Assembly: GCA_013396915.1 (NCBI GenBank)
Contig: VWZL01000872.1
Span: 45,506 to 109,505 of the forward strand
Direction of reading: 5' to 3'
DNA: 64,000 bases
Origin: Stercorarius parasiticus
Taxonomy: Eukaryota; Chordata; Aves; Charadriiformes; Stercorariidae
Each line of letters begins with the position of its first letter. The stretch's first letter is position 1. The notes beneath the pieces are model-generated. The model was not told the DNA's origin. It did no database searches and worked only from the letters and a program-made list of their open reading frames with translations. Positions 1 to 13,900 of this stretch are shown one piece after another. A program made the position numbers and the translations under genes.

Positions 1-3000
1 TGCTTTTTACAGAAACTGGGCCATACAATCCGAGAGAAGGATTCCAAGTCTGGCAACGGTTACATTTAATTACTAGATTTCCTCCCTAAGTATGGAAAAC
101 AAACGGCTGCTCTGAACGATTAGTTTAAAAATAGCAACATGCTGCTTAAAAGGCCGCCTCCTCCATCAGTTTTTCTTTAGGCTTTTTGTGAATTAAAGGG
201 AATTGGTCTTGTTTGAATGTGCTCTGGGCTGCGGCAGCGCTCTGGGGACGAGGTTCCCCCATGCTCCTCAGGCTTGCATTTGGGGCTATTCTGGCCTTTC
301 GCCTCATACAGGTTTTAGAGGGGGAAAAAAAAAAAAAAAAAAAATTAAACTCGGTAGATTTCTGTAAACTTAAACCAAAGGTTAAGGTTGTGCTTTATAG
401 CAGACTTTTAGATTGGGTTTTATCAGCTTAATTGTAACCTCTTCCTTGCTGGGAAATACGCATTTTTGTGGAAAAGGGGTGTTCCGTTATTAATAATTGT
501 AAATAGATACAGAGGCCAATACCTGTATTGCACCTTTGTTTTTCAAATAAACGTCCTTACTGTGTTCCCCCTGCTCGGGACCCAAGGCTCGTGAAATGCT
601 TGCTGACTGGCTGGAATGCCATCTGCATCGGTAGCTCTGAAAGCTGAGAAGACAGCTTCTTTGCTTGGCACGAGCCGGTTTTGAAAGAGGTTGGTGCTTT
701 CCTAGGGATGCAGCTTATAGCACAGAATTCCTGTTTTCTGAAAACCCGCTGACTTCCCAGCTGGGAATAAAAATATTATTCTCACCGGGCTACATACATG
801 CGTTATTACTAAAACAGAAATGGCTACTTTTTGTAACAAAGAGAGGATGCTTAAAAAAGGGTTGTCTTAAGCAGGAATTGAGCATGCATAACCATGCTTT
901 CTTGCAGCTCACAAAACAACTTGCTTTTTGTTTCCCCCCCTCTCTGTTACGATAAACTAATTGTTTGCTGCTCTGTGGTGGTCAATATTTCTTTTAAGTT
1001 TCTCTCTCCCCGTGCCTTCTCGAATCCTTCATTCTAACTGCTGGCTCCAGTAATGTGCGTTTTTAGAACTGCTGTGGCTTTCCTGAGCTACGGCTTATTT
1101 GGCTTTGGAAGGTTGGGTTGCAAACGGCGTGGCCCGGCCTGCTGTGCGGTAAACCCCGAGCAGCAGGGGAGAGGTGGCAGAAGGTACCAGGTAAAAACGC
1201 ACGCTGTTTACGTTTGGAAAACTTTCTTTACAGTTGCAGGTCTCAAAAATATAACTGTTAATGAAATTAAAGCACAAGCAGATGGTGCTCAGCCCACAAA
1301 GTTTCTTACTTATTTTGTTGTCTCTTAAAAAATTGGCGATGAAAAGGGCTCAGCAGAAACTGTTCTGACTTGAGTGAATACAGTTGGGTTTTTTAATAAG
1401 GCGGAAAGTATTATGTTAAATAGTGTGCTTTAGAAAAAATACACTTTTAATAAAATTGTATGTAGTTTTTTTCATATTTGAACATTTTTGTCACAATTTG
1501 GGGATTAAAATTTGCTTTGCTTTTAACCTGTAGTAAAAGATTTGCCTTTTAAGGATGACTAAAAACCCAAGCAACAGCATTTCTATAGGGCTGAAGCGTA
1601 GCAGCACCCCAGTTTTTTTTCTCAGTTCCTGCCTTTATGGAGTTGAGATATTTAAGCAATGTCTTTGTTCTTTGTTTTGAGCTAGTTAATAAGAATTCTA
1701 GATATGTCAAAGAAAGAGGTATTTATCAGTTTACGTTGGCTGTCGAAAATGCCTCATCTGTAATAACGTTTTGAAGCAAAACTAAAAAAGTAACCAAGCG
1801 ACCCGTTAAAAGCGTCTGGGATGGTCATGTCGGGGGTTTTCTATCCTTCCTACGGAGGAAGGAAGACCAAGAAAGACAATATTGAGATAACGTGTTCTTC
1901 AGAGAAAATAAATTATTCTCTGCATGCTGTAGTCTTGGAACAAGATTTGCTACACTCTAAATGAGGCCTTGAAGTCAGCTCTTCAGGGCTCATAATATAT
2001 GTCTTTATAAGCCCTCCATGTGTCAGTGGTGCATTTATCACACACCTGAGACTGCTTCACCTGCTCCGGCTCTGCTAATCCATCTCCCGCCGGGTTATTC
2101 GAACATGCCAGAGCCTCTGAGAAGCTCTGAACAGCAGCTATGAAATATGTTGGGTTTTTTCTCACCTATTCCATGTTTTCCACCCTTATTTCCCTGCCCT
2201 CTATGAAACACGTTCCTCCTGCACAGAACCAGGACCTTCACCAGTGATTAGCTTAAAAACAATACCGCGGTGATCTGCAGAGGTGGAGAGGGGTGGGAGG
2301 TGGGGGTTGCTTGTGTGCTTCTTTTGATGGAACATGAGCTTTTTGTGATTGTCTGTAAGTGCATCACCTGCCTGCGACCAGAGAGTCCCAGCCAGCAGCT
2401 CTCCAGCCCAGGAGGACGGTGCGCAGGTGTCCTCTGGCCCTGCTCCTGCAGGGGAATCTTCTGCTGCCTCGTGTATCGCTTTTTGGAGATCCTCACCTCC
2501 AAATGCTGGTATATCACCCCATGTAAGATACTCCTATGGCATGAGGTTTCCTGAGGGTGTACAGCGCTCTTGAGTGCTCTCTGTGGAAGTGTTCCAGCCC
2601 TGGGTGTCTGAAGTCAGATTGCAGATTAGTTTCTGGGATGCATTTGTGTGATCTCAGTGGCTACGATTTGAAGACCCTTTGTGTCTTCTGTCCCTCTCTA
2701 TGGTTTCCAATACTAGTCTGAAATATTTGTCTTGAACACTTGCTTGCCTTTTAGTGATGTAAGCAGTACAAGAAAGGTTGGGCTAAGGAAGACCAAGAAG
2801 CCTTGACTGGACAGTGAGGTGGTGAAGCTCTTTGAGCAGGTCCAGGCGTGAGCTCCTCCTTCGGGGTCACCAGCAGAAAAAGCATCCTCAAGGAAAGCAT
2901 CTATCCATGGCTCTGGAATCAAGACTGGGAGAAGACTTTGAGGTGAAACCTGGGGCAAATGGTTCCTCTGGCCCAGCTTTGGCAATGATGTGTGGTGAGA

Positions 3001-6000
3001 CCCATGAGTCCTCATATACAGAGCCATGAGTAGGTGTCCACAGCGTCAGGACCATCACCGTTATGTTGTGTAGAGAAACAGAGGGAGAAAATCCGTAAGA
3101 CACGTGGTCGCCGAATGAGAGAGCAGACTTACCTTTTCCACGAATAGTCATGTCAGTCACCTGTCAGGAAGTTAACACGTTTTGCTGCTGTTATTATCTT
3201 CTGCCGAGGCTGCTGATGACAGGGGAGTTGTCAAGCTCTTGTGATAAAAGGGAGCAGACTGCCAGGATGGTTCGTGTAGCCTTTAATCTTTGTGTATGCC
3301 TGAGGGGCCTGGGGAAGAGAGGATGGCGGAGCGCAGGCTGGATTAATTTTTGTGGATGAAATGGATATGTCCTGGGGGTTGGCCTACTTTAAAAAACAAT
3401 TAGAGTTCTTTGAAATCTGCTGTCCTTGAGCACACGTCATCTGGCCTGCCTCCCCTTTCTCCCGTTCCCACGTACCTTGCAGTTGAGAGACACCTTGTGC
3501 CCCTTCGGGAGGTGTTTGTTTTGGCGACGTTTCCCAGGGGTGCCGAATTTCTAACCCCGAGCTGAGCTGGGTACCTGCGCGTGGGGAACCGCGCGGGGAC
3601 GGCGGGGAGCCACCTCGGTAGGTTGTTGCTGCTGGGCTTACAGCCAGGCATACGAGACACTGTTTTTCACATCTTAACATAATTTTTATATTTACTGGAA
3701 ACAATACAGTATCTTTTTAAAAAAAAAAAAAAAATTAACTTTTTTAAACAGTCCTGTATGTTTGCATTGGGTGATGAAGGTACAACTGGATCCTTACCAG
3801 GAGGCTTGATGATGATCATGGAGTGACAAGTCCACGTTAGTGTACTGAGGTGTATGGATCTCTGTTATTCCAGGTTCTTATTCCAGTCTCATCCTCAGCT
3901 GAAGGATGAATGCCTCACTTACTGTATTTCCTTTTTTCCCTGGTCATTTTTTTTTCCCCTCATTCATTCTTTGTGGGAATTTGGGGAGTTAATTAGGCTT
4001 ATTCTCACGACTCACTGTTCAACAGCTTAAGAGTTTGCTTGCTTTGCTGTAAGATATTAAGTGATACAGATATCTGGAAGTAAGGAAGAAAGAGAAATGA
4101 TCAGACTGCTGCTCTTGACTTTATCCTCTGTAATAGCTTGGGCAATCTATCTTCTAACTGGTTTGTCATAGGATATAAAATGCTAAGGTTTTTAGAGGGG
4201 GGGAAAAAAACCCTGTTTCATTTTAAACTGTATAATTCAAGTCTACGATTAAAGAAGTCTTCACAGCCTTAAACGCTAAGCACCAAAGCTTCCAGCAACA
4301 GACTTGGCCAGTTAGCGTTGCTGCAGCGGAGAGGCAGCTTGCACGGGTTTTTGAACAGGTTTTATCTTGCACGGTATTTGCAAGAATTTAGCCCGTACTG
4401 ATAACTTGTCAAAATGCAGTTTGCAGTCTAATCCCAGCAATCCTAAATTTCGGGAATGGTTCACAGCTGTTAATTTCTAAGAAACAGGCAGAACTTTTAT
4501 CTATTAATATGGATTATCTGACCACCATAATGTACTGCTTAATGTTACCAACAGCATAATGCTGCAAGCAGAATTCATTATACTTTTTAGGTCAGTGCTT
4601 TAAAAATACATTTTAATAGCTTAACTGAATAATCTTGACTCTGATGCCTTAAAACGTTCATCCATGAGAATGCTTTTGCGTCCCAGAAATAATTGCATTT
4701 TATCGTCCTCCTTTTTTCATTCTCAAACCTGAGATTTCCTAAGTCCAGAGCAATATGCTTTTTACACATTTACTAAAATGCACAGGCACTTTAGTAAATC
4801 AGTTTTACTGAGGAGGAAGCGAAGGTTTCAGAGACAGAACCGGTGTTACGGCTGAGCCCGTTAAGCGTCCCTGGGTGTAGCTGTCGGTAGCTGACTTTCT
4901 GTAGGTCACTTTGGCTGCACAACTGGAAACCTTCCAGCAGGGTATATTTGGGAGGTCTATTCATAGCCTAACACCAAACCCCAACAACTTTCCTCTAGGA
5001 AATCCATTTTCTCCCCTACATGCATTTGTTAATTTTATCAGAGCTTAACGCCGCTTGACTGCTTTTATACTCTGTCGGCTATAGCGCTCACAGAAACTTT
5101 AAACCGTGTGAAAAAGCCCCGTTAGGGCAGCTGTGATGTTTTATAACCAGTGCTGGCTGTATCCCAATGCGCGTTAATCTCTGCGACGGTCCTCTCCCTT
5201 GTACATCTGTGCTTTTAAAGTGTTGGTTTCTTACCTTATTGTGATTTATTTTCTCCGTAAACTGAAGAAACGTGGCCAGCACCAGTCTGGCACGTTCCCC
5301 AATACCTTTTCTTACCCAGCTGTAGTGGCACACACGATTGGGTGCCAGAGGGAGAAAATACTTCCATGGAAGGGAGTTCTGCCTGACATTTGGGTGCATT
5401 TTCTAAGGAAAGAGAAGTGAACTGGGTGTAGACATGATTCCATCCTACTCTGGAGCATCAGGTTGAAAAATCCAGCACCCAGCAGAGGGTTAAATCCACA
5501 ACAAAGTTGTGAAAACAAAAACATAAAGGCAGCTCGTCTGCATCAGCTAAAAAATATAGTTTTCATTAATTTTCTGCAAGAGCTAGGTGCGTCTTGTGTT
5601 CCTGGTATCCCACAGTTCACCTTGCAGCAGAGATGAAGAATATCACCCTCAGGTTTTACTGTGTATCTGCAATCTTGGGAAGATAAATGTCAATGTAATG
5701 CATCATACTATTGACATTCAGAAGTCTTCCAAACTTTGCTTTTTAAATAAAACGTGGAAGCCAGCCTTGAGTCCCTTTACTCAGTAGGAAGAGTAGGCAA
5801 GTAATTATTTTTTTTGCCACATCTTATCTAAATCTGACTTGCTATACACATCTACAGTTGTCATGCTGTCAAGAATTATAGAACTAGAAATGCCATACTA
5901 AACAATAGGAAAATACGCTGTTTCCAGGTAAAATATTATGTCTGAAGTGACTTTTATTGCTTGTGACTTTCAGCTGCTCTCAGCTGAAGAGATGCACAGT

Positions 6001-6789
6001 TTCTGCTGTTCATGTTCTGCTGAAATTATTAAAAATGGAAAGCTGAATAGTAGCTTAGATTTAAGCTTTTATATCTTTTAATTTAAGGGAGTTGAAAAGT
6101 CAAAAAAGTCCAGCTTTAGTGATGTCGAAAAGGCTATCCAAATGTCTTGCGTAAGACATAGGGTAATTCAGGCTGGGAGGGAGCTGGTGGTCCTCAAACC
6201 AGGACAAGGAGGTCAGACCAGGGACCTCCCCAGGTCCCTTCCAGCACCTGCGCTCAGCTGGGCCCCGCGGCCTCGAGGGAGCCGGCCACGTCCTGCTCCT
6301 GGGCCCTGTCACCGTGCAGGGTCTCTGCCCAGTTGGGTATTGCCACCAGTTCCACTGGAGAACACACTCACGCCGCCGTCGCCGGCCCTGGGATTTTCAG
6401 TTTGCCGTGAGACTTAAAACTGCAGAACTGTTTAATTGTAATTTAAGGCGGGGGGAGGGGGGGGGAATAGTGGGTTTTCTCTTTGGTTTTTGCATTGGAG
6501 TTTTTTTGTTTATTTTGCTTTTTGGATTGTTTTAGTTTCCTGGAACTGCCAAATGGGGTCGTGGCTCAGTCTGGTTTTCCCTGACTTAGCTTGGAAGCTT
6601 TGTCCAAGCCTACACTGTTTGATAAGTAACGTATTGAGAGAACGTTGATTTGGGTAACTCAAGCATGACAGTTTTAAACAGAGCGTATACCTTTTGTGTT
6701 GTGCTGTTGCCACTTGGGTGCAAGAACTTTTAAACAAGACCGCCCCTCATCTCAAAGGGCAACTGATTAATGACAGCAATAATCATAAA

Positions 6790-7325
6790 ATTATAGAATC
6801 ACAGAATGGTTTGGGTTGGAAGGGACCTTAAAGATCACCTAGTTCCATCCCCCCTGCCCTGGGCAGGGACACCTCCCACCAGCCCACGTTGCTCCAAGCC
6901 CCGTCCAACCTGGCCTTGAACCCCTCCAGGGATGGGGCAGCCACAGCTTCTCTGGGCAACCTGGGCCAGGGGCTCACCACCCTCACAGCAAAGGATTTCT
7001 TCCCAATATCTCACCTAAATGTCCCCTCTTGCAGTGTAAAACCCTTCCCCCTCATCCCATGGCTCCCCTCCCTGCTCCAGAGTCCCTCCCCAGCTTTCCT
7101 GGAGCCCCTTTAGGGACTGGCAGGGGCTGGAAGGTCTCCCCGGAGCCTTCTCTTCTCCAGGCTGAACCCCCCCAGCTCTCTCAGCCTGTCCTCCCAGCAG
7201 AGGGGCTCCAGCCCTCCCAGCATCTCTGGGGCCTCCTCTGGCCCCCTCCAACAGCTCCATGTCCTACCTGTGCTGAGGACTCCAAAGCTGGATGCAGTAC
7301 TCCAGGTGGGATCTCACGAGAGTGG
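6790..7325 (-). mobile_element. CR1 LINE, 3' end (about 535 bp)
   Basis: Antisense CR1. It begins ATAGAATCACAGAATGGTTT, the complement of the ATTCTGTGATTCTAT tail, and passes through the conserved AACCTGGCCTTGAACCCCTC block. It runs on to the GCAGTACTCCAGGTGGG segment of the ORF2 end. It is 5'-truncated, as is usual for CR1. Confidence 0.93.
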
Positions 7326-10227
7326 ATATATTGGTTTGCTTGACAACCACATGAATTTATTTCCTCTCACAGAAGAGGCTCTTCTATATTGCTTTTCCTT
7401 ACCATTTTCAATAATGTTCTCATTATTTACACGGAGGATCTGAATTTCCAAGACTTCTGATTTCATAACAAAAATGTTTACAAGGAGTGGACGTGTGTTG
7501 GAAGGATTCCAGTGTTTTGGAGAAATGCCTGTTGTGAAGCTGTCTGTGCGTGTGGGGTGTCCTGCGGAGAGACCCGGTGCTGAGGACACTGACTTCCATT
7601 CCTTGCCAGCAGGAGGGATCCTCACACATCTTTGTGTGTGCTGTATGGCAAATAATTTAAACAGCGGAATGCGCCAGTCCCTTGCAGAGGAATCGGTGCA
7701 CACGGGAGGATGATGCTCATTTGCATCTTCTCCAGGCGTGTGGTCACAACTGCTGGCCAGAGCCCACCAGAGCTGGAAACACCAGTCGTCAGGATCTGAT
7801 GGATGCGGGTGGGTCCCTCAGAAGATGTCCAGGGCTAGAGGCTGGTCCTTGGTGCCACGTTAAGAGAAAACAGTAGGACGTTGGTTCCCAAAGTTGCCTT
7901 TGAGAGTAACGCTTTAAGCGTTGGTCTGGGGCAGCCTTGGTTTTAAATGAGCCATGGATCACCTGCGCCAGCACAGCCAGTGTCAAGACTGTCCCTCCGC
8001 TGGCTTCCACCATCAAAACAGAAGATGCTGCAGAGCGAAGGGCGAGGCTGGAGGTGTGGTGGGGAGCAGACAGCTTTGCTGGAGCCCATCTCAAGAAGTT
8101 TGCACGTTATATTACATTGGGCTCACACAAGACATGGCTTCTAAAGCAAAGCTATGACATAGGTTTTGACATTCATCGTGTTCACTCCCAGCAAAACACG
8201 TAATGTCACTAGCTGTATGTGTCGCAGAGAGTACTCAATTTACTAGGATTGATCTGTTCAGTTTACTATTGTTGCAGATCTTTTTTCTTTATGCTTCAAT
8301 GTATTGTGTTGATTTTTTCATTTTTTTTAAAGTATTTAGGACAGAGAAGAACTTACCTTACCTCAGCAATTCAGTAGAATATAACTAATTTATTGGCAAA
8401 TACCACACAGATTCTCTTTAATATCCTGCGTAGAAAAGATGCAGGAACAAAGGGGTCAAGGCAAGGTGAGATGGAGAACACAATTGATCACAACAAGTGA
8501 TTTCCCTTCACTCGGCTAGTCAAGCAGTACACAAGGTGATTGCGTAAATACTCTGAATTTCTGAAATCTTTTGGGAGTCCAGATGAAACTTTCAGAAGGG
8601 GGTTTTAGGCTGTATGCGTAATGTTCATACAATGCAGCTTTTGGCTTCAGCCGGCTGTTTCTTTGAAAAAGCTTTCAAAACGGTAGGGTTGATCAAATGG
8701 TGAAATGTGATTTAAAAAAAAAAAAGACAGAAATAGGCTGTTGTAAAGCTGGAGAATGGTAACAATATTTCGAGATAAATGAAAATCTAATCATGTGGTT
8801 TGCTTCTTAATAGCAAGAAAAATGAAATGAGATTGATGTATGTGTCTTTAAAAATTGAGGCAGACGAGCTACAGCACAGAAACCTGCATCCCTTGATCAG
8901 GCGTGTCCATCAGTGATGGATTTATTGTATTGTAAATGTCATTTACTCGCTGAGGTATATAAAACAAATGCATGATTTTTAAATGTCCGTCTGTCTCAGG
9001 CGACTGAGAAATCAGGATGAAGTTCTCTGCGGGCTTTAACCAGCGCAGTGTTCATAGCTGATGCCTGGAGGGCCAGAAAAGCTGTCCTCGGCCGCTTACA
9101 ACATGAGGACTGATGCGACGTTTTGTTTCTTTCTCAGGCTTTTTCCCTCTGGAGGGAAAAATAATAGAAGTTGGATATTTTCAGTAGCAAAGTTAGGAAT
9201 TATAAATTGTAACTCTTTGGTCTCTTTTTAAATTCAAAGCATATGCTTGTTTTTACCTGCTTATCTCTACAGCTTAAAATTTGATTACCTAAATTCTGAT
9301 TGTTTAAATCCAAAAGAAACAGCTTCATCTGTTTCTTCAGTCTACAGAGAACGTTCTAAAAGTTGCTTGGCTTAGTGAAATGGAAAGCCTTGCCCCCTCG
9401 TAGCCCGGGCTACGCAGGAAAACGAGAATAACCATTCCTTTGTGGAAAGCAATGAAACTGGGCAGAGGGCATCTTGGAAGTCCTTAAGAATCTCTAATGT
9501 CCATATGAATAAACATGAGTTCTATTTTTAAAATCTCATTCAAACATATGCATAAAATGAAGGCTGTTCCTGGGGTGAGATGGAACGTGGAAGGAGCAGT
9601 GACTTGCCAGGAAGGTCACCAGCTCCACTGGACGGGGAAACGGATGAGGAGAACAAGTCTCGTGCTGAACCTCTTCAGCAGTGCTGTGTTTTAAGCCTTT
9701 CACCTCGGAGGGCACGACTTCCCCGGGGGAAAAGAGATGGAAGCGGTTTTGGGGTTGGGAGAGAGATGGTTTGTTCCTGCTGAACCGTCAAGGGCTGTGG
9801 AGGGAAGTTCTGGGTGGTCGCAGCAGTGCCTGGAGTGTGGGCACGGGCCTGGACCAGCCCGGCCACTGGCACGGTGCTGCTGAGCATCACCCGGTGCGGG
9901 AGGCAGGTGAGGAAGTGCCAGGGAGAAGGTCTGGGTGATGGAAATGAGAGTGTTCTGGACTGTGGCAGTATTGCAGGGAAATAATTCATCCTCATGGCTG
10001 TTTTCTCTGTCTCTATGTGACTGCAAAAACTGTTGGAATCGTTTGCCAGGCACTTGGAAGCGTGTGCGTGTAACGGTAGTAGAATACTACTGGAGAAATG
10101 GTTAAACTACAAGACATCAATACAACACTGTATTTTCAGGTATTCAGGATCGTTTGCTCTCAGTTTTTACTAATTGTTAAAGTTGAATAGTCTTAGGGAT
10201 GTACAAGGGAAGGAGGTCAGTGTGAGG

Positions 10228-10289
10228 CTGATGGTTGGACTCAGCGATCTACAAGGTCCCTTCCAACCTTGGCAATTCTGTGATTCTAT
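10228..10289 (+). mobile_element. CR1 LINE, very short 3' fragment
   Basis: TGATGGTTGGACTC, then AAGGTCCCTTCCAACC and GTGATTCTAT: the sense CR1 3' terminus only. Confidence 0.8.
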
Positions 10290-10459
10290 TTAAGCTAAGA
10301 AAAGGGACCTGCTTTCCTGGGTGAATACTGTTTTACTAATCTATCTTACTAACAGAATATCTGCTATTCTGCTGGCCTCTAATTGGCAATACAGAGGAAA
10401 ATGGTAAAGCTCAGACGAAAAAATCAATGCTTTCTTTTTTGAAGAAGGGAAGAAAGCTG

Positions 10460-10562
10460 AGCAACCTGGTCTAGTGGGAGGTGTCCCTGCCCAGGGCAGG
10501 GGGTGGAACAAGATGATCTTTAAGGTCCGTTCCCACCCAAACCATTCTGTGATTCTATGATT
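10460..10562 (+). mobile_element. CR1 LINE, short 3' fragment
   Basis: Sense copy from CAACCTGGTCTAGTGGGAGG to the ATTCTGTGATTCTATGATT terminal repeats. Confidence 0.88.
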
Positions 10563-13329
10563 AAGTAGTCCAAGAGTCCCAGATAAGGACCTGATACCTG
10601 GAGGCCCTTTTGCATCTTGCAGTCGGCTCTGATGGAGATGATGTCTTAAGCAATTGTCCATTTTGTTCTTAATACTCATAATTTTCCCAGCCAAGCATTT
10701 ATAAAATCCCTCTAGAGATAGAAATTGTGGACAGTTGTCTAATGATGGCGGGCTCCTCTTTTTCCTTGTATCCTGGGGAAAAACTTCATAGGCCAGCAAG
10801 GTGCTGGTTATTCAAATTAGTATGAAGCAATTTATTATAGCCCAAGTAGGCTTCTGACTAATTTTATTGTAAATGTGTGATAATAAATTCCTTTATCTTC
10901 ACTCTGGTTTGCTGATCTTGACTTGGAAGTCTATTTTTCTATTAACAAAAAATGGATTTCAGTTTATCGGGCTGCACGTCTCTTAGGAGAAGCTCAGGGA
11001 AGAAGGAGAAAAGCATCTAATACTTGACTCCAAAGCCCTTGTATGCAAGTAGAAGGGCAGAGGTATGTTTTCCTTTTTTGTTGATGATTTTCCTGTTTTC
11101 TAGGTGTGTTATGTGAGCCATTCAGCGCCGTTCAGAAAATCTGACGGAATACGTAGCATTGCTCCAAAGCACATAGCCGCGTGCCGGTGGGGTGCTCCTA
11201 AGCGCTTGGGGGAGGGACATGGGGGAAAAAAATCTTGCAATTTCTGCCGTCCATTTCTGCAGTCCATTTTTCAAAAGGGATTTCCTGATACTCAGCTTTT
11301 GTCTAGAAGAAAGAGTTGGAAAAAATGTTTGCCTCCACCTTCTGCCCCTCTAACATAGGGTAAGCAATGGCAGCATCTTAGTGAAAGCACCGTAAACAAA
11401 ACTGGAAAAGTGAGAGAAATTAAAAGGAGAACAGGAGGTTGCGTTTGAGCAAAATGCATAACAACAAATGTTTACAGAAATGAGAGATGGTAATATTGAT
11501 TAGAGCCAGCCAGAATTCTGAGCATTTGGAGACTTCCCACGGCCTTCATCTGCTTAAACATTTTTCTGGGCTTGGCTGTGTCCCTAGAAGCCAGTTTGTT
11601 CCCCTTTTTGTGTAGAAATGCATCACTTCTGCTGCCGCTTTGCTCCTCCTGTGGTACCTGCAGCAGCCGGCACATGTGCTTAAGGAACAAGTCACCTTGC
11701 TGAACCTCTAGCACAGCAAGGTCCCCCATGGATTGCCGCCAGGCTGAGAAGCTGAAAAAGAATTATTTTCATTAAGTTTCTTAAGAGAAAACAAGGTTTA
11801 ACTTCCGAGGCAATAAGTGTTGTCTTTCCTGCGCGTAGGTGCAACTTGACATCTCCCTAAGACTTCAGTGGAGAGTTGCTTCAGGAAAACAGGGAAAATG
11901 GAAAGCAATTGGATCATTAGAGTGTCTGCTCTCAAGACCAGACAAGAAAATAGACTTTTCTTTAGAAAGAGAGGGGTCAGCGTGGGCTTTGCTCACCTGG
12001 GATGGGTTTTTCTCCTTGGTGCCGCAGTAGAATGACAACTGTGCCCCAGGGCTTGGTGCTCTCCTTGCTCGTGGAGCTTGGCTGTTACCGTATTAGCATT
12101 CTGAACAACTAAATTACAATAAAATATTTTAAATGGGTTAATTTAGCATGAAGTGAGACAACTGGCATACAAATTTGATTATTTTTTAATTTTTTTTTTA
12201 CATTTGTAAATGTATGGTATAGCATCTACGGTATAGCATCATCTGTGTTATAGCAACCCATATGGTGCATTTGAGGGTAAACACACCAAAGGGGTGCTGC
12301 TTTGTTGGCACGGAGGTCGGAGTCGCTGCCATCTCTGTTGGAGAATGCATTACTGTGGATGATGCTCTCTGGGAGTTTGCCGTTGAAATGCCATGCTGAA
12401 TACAGGCTGATGACAGTGTTGGCTGCAGGACGTTGGAATGCGTCTGTTGTGCAGAGAAAGAAGGAAGGTCATGGGCCTTCATGAGAAGCAGGTGAGTTGC
12501 AGCACAGTCTCCGGGTCAGCGGGCGGTTGATTAGACCAGTCTTGAGTACTGACCCTGTACTGCCTTCCCACGTGTGATGTGCAGTATTTGTCTTTTCTCC
12601 ATTGTGGCACGTTCCGTTGAGAAGAGCGGGCTGGGCTCTTGCAGGCAAGGAAAGAGTGTGGTCTCTGGTGGTCTCTGGTTCTTGGGGACCGGGGAAATGG
12701 TGCTTTGATGCAACAGAGAAAGCCACTTCATCCACAAGAAGCAAAAAAACACCTGAAAAGATGAGTGGTTAGGGAGATACTTGCTTTTAAGCTCTTTTAT
12801 TTATGTTCTGTCCCACTTGATCACTTTGGCTTTCTTCCACTGAAAACATTGATTATTCTACTTGTAATAAACTTGTAACCAGTTCTTGCTGTTCTGAGTT
12901 TAAAAGCCTTTCTGTCACCTTTGGTGTGCTGCCTGGAAGGAGAGGATCTAGGAGGCTCTGGATCATTCTTCTGTCTTCCCCAGGGTCCTCTAACAACTTT
13001 TCCATTATTCTGCAGCAAGCAGCTACAAATGTGGTTTGGTTTCTGTTTATTGTACAGGCTACTAGTGCCAACATCTTTCCATTTCTAGAACATGGGAGAG
13101 GCTAAAATATAACATTGCCTTAGATAATGCAGCAGCTTCATTTATAATTCAGTTTAAGAGTATTTGTGTTACTTGAAAATGATTGTAATCTTAATGGTGA
13201 GGCTATTTTTCCTGCTTGAAGACTAGCCTTAAGTTACAAAGTTAAGCAGAGATTTCTTTGCTCTCTGTGTATTCAGGTATTTATCTGGGTGTTTCTAGTT
13301 TAGATCTCCTTAATTACTATCACAGATGA

Positions 13330-13900
13330 CATAGAACCATAGAATTGTCTAGGTTGGACCTTTAAGATCATCGAGTCCAACCATCAAAACCCCCACTGCC
13401 CCATGTCTCTCAGCACCGCGTCTGCCCGGCTTTTCAATCCCTCCAGGGATGGCGACTCCACCACTGCCCTGGGCAGCCTCTTCCAATGCTTGACAGCCCT
13501 TTCCAGGAAGAAATCTTTCGTAATATCCATCCTAAACCTCCCCTGGCGCAACTTGAGGCCGTTTCCCCTCGTCCCATGGCCTGTTCCTTGGGAGAAGAGC
13601 CCGACCCCCCCTGGCTCCCCCCTCCTTTCAGGGAGCTGGAGAGAGCGAGAAGGTCTCCCCTCAGCCTCCTTTTCTCCAGGCTGAACACCCCCAGCTCCCT
13701 CAGCCGCTCCTCACCAGACTTGTGCTCCAGACCCCTCCCCAGCTCCGTTGCCCTTCTCTGGACACGCTCCAGCCCCTCAGTGTCTTCCTTGTGGTGAGGG
13801 GCCCAAAACCGGACACAGCCCTCGAGGTGGGGCCTCACCAGTGCCCAGTGCAGGGGGACCATTGCTGCCCCAGTCCTGCTGGACACGCTGTTGCTGATGC
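13330..13900 (-). mobile_element. CR1 LINE, 3' end with ORF2 C-terminal remnant
   Basis: Antisense copy of about 570 bp. The complement still reads the CR1 ORF2 tail ([50 protein letters not shown]). It belongs to the same subfamily as the copies at 23390, 25552 and 37105. Confidence 0.93.

Noticed and set aside
325..344. Poly-A run after possible gene sequence, suggesting a processed pseudogene
   Set aside because: No coding similarity upstream, no target-site duplication seen, and many similar A/T runs occur through the introns.
545..550. AATAAA in the first 600 bp as the polyadenylation signal of an upstream gene
   Set aside because: No coding exon precedes it in the window, and the site lies within what must be GALNT7 intron 1.
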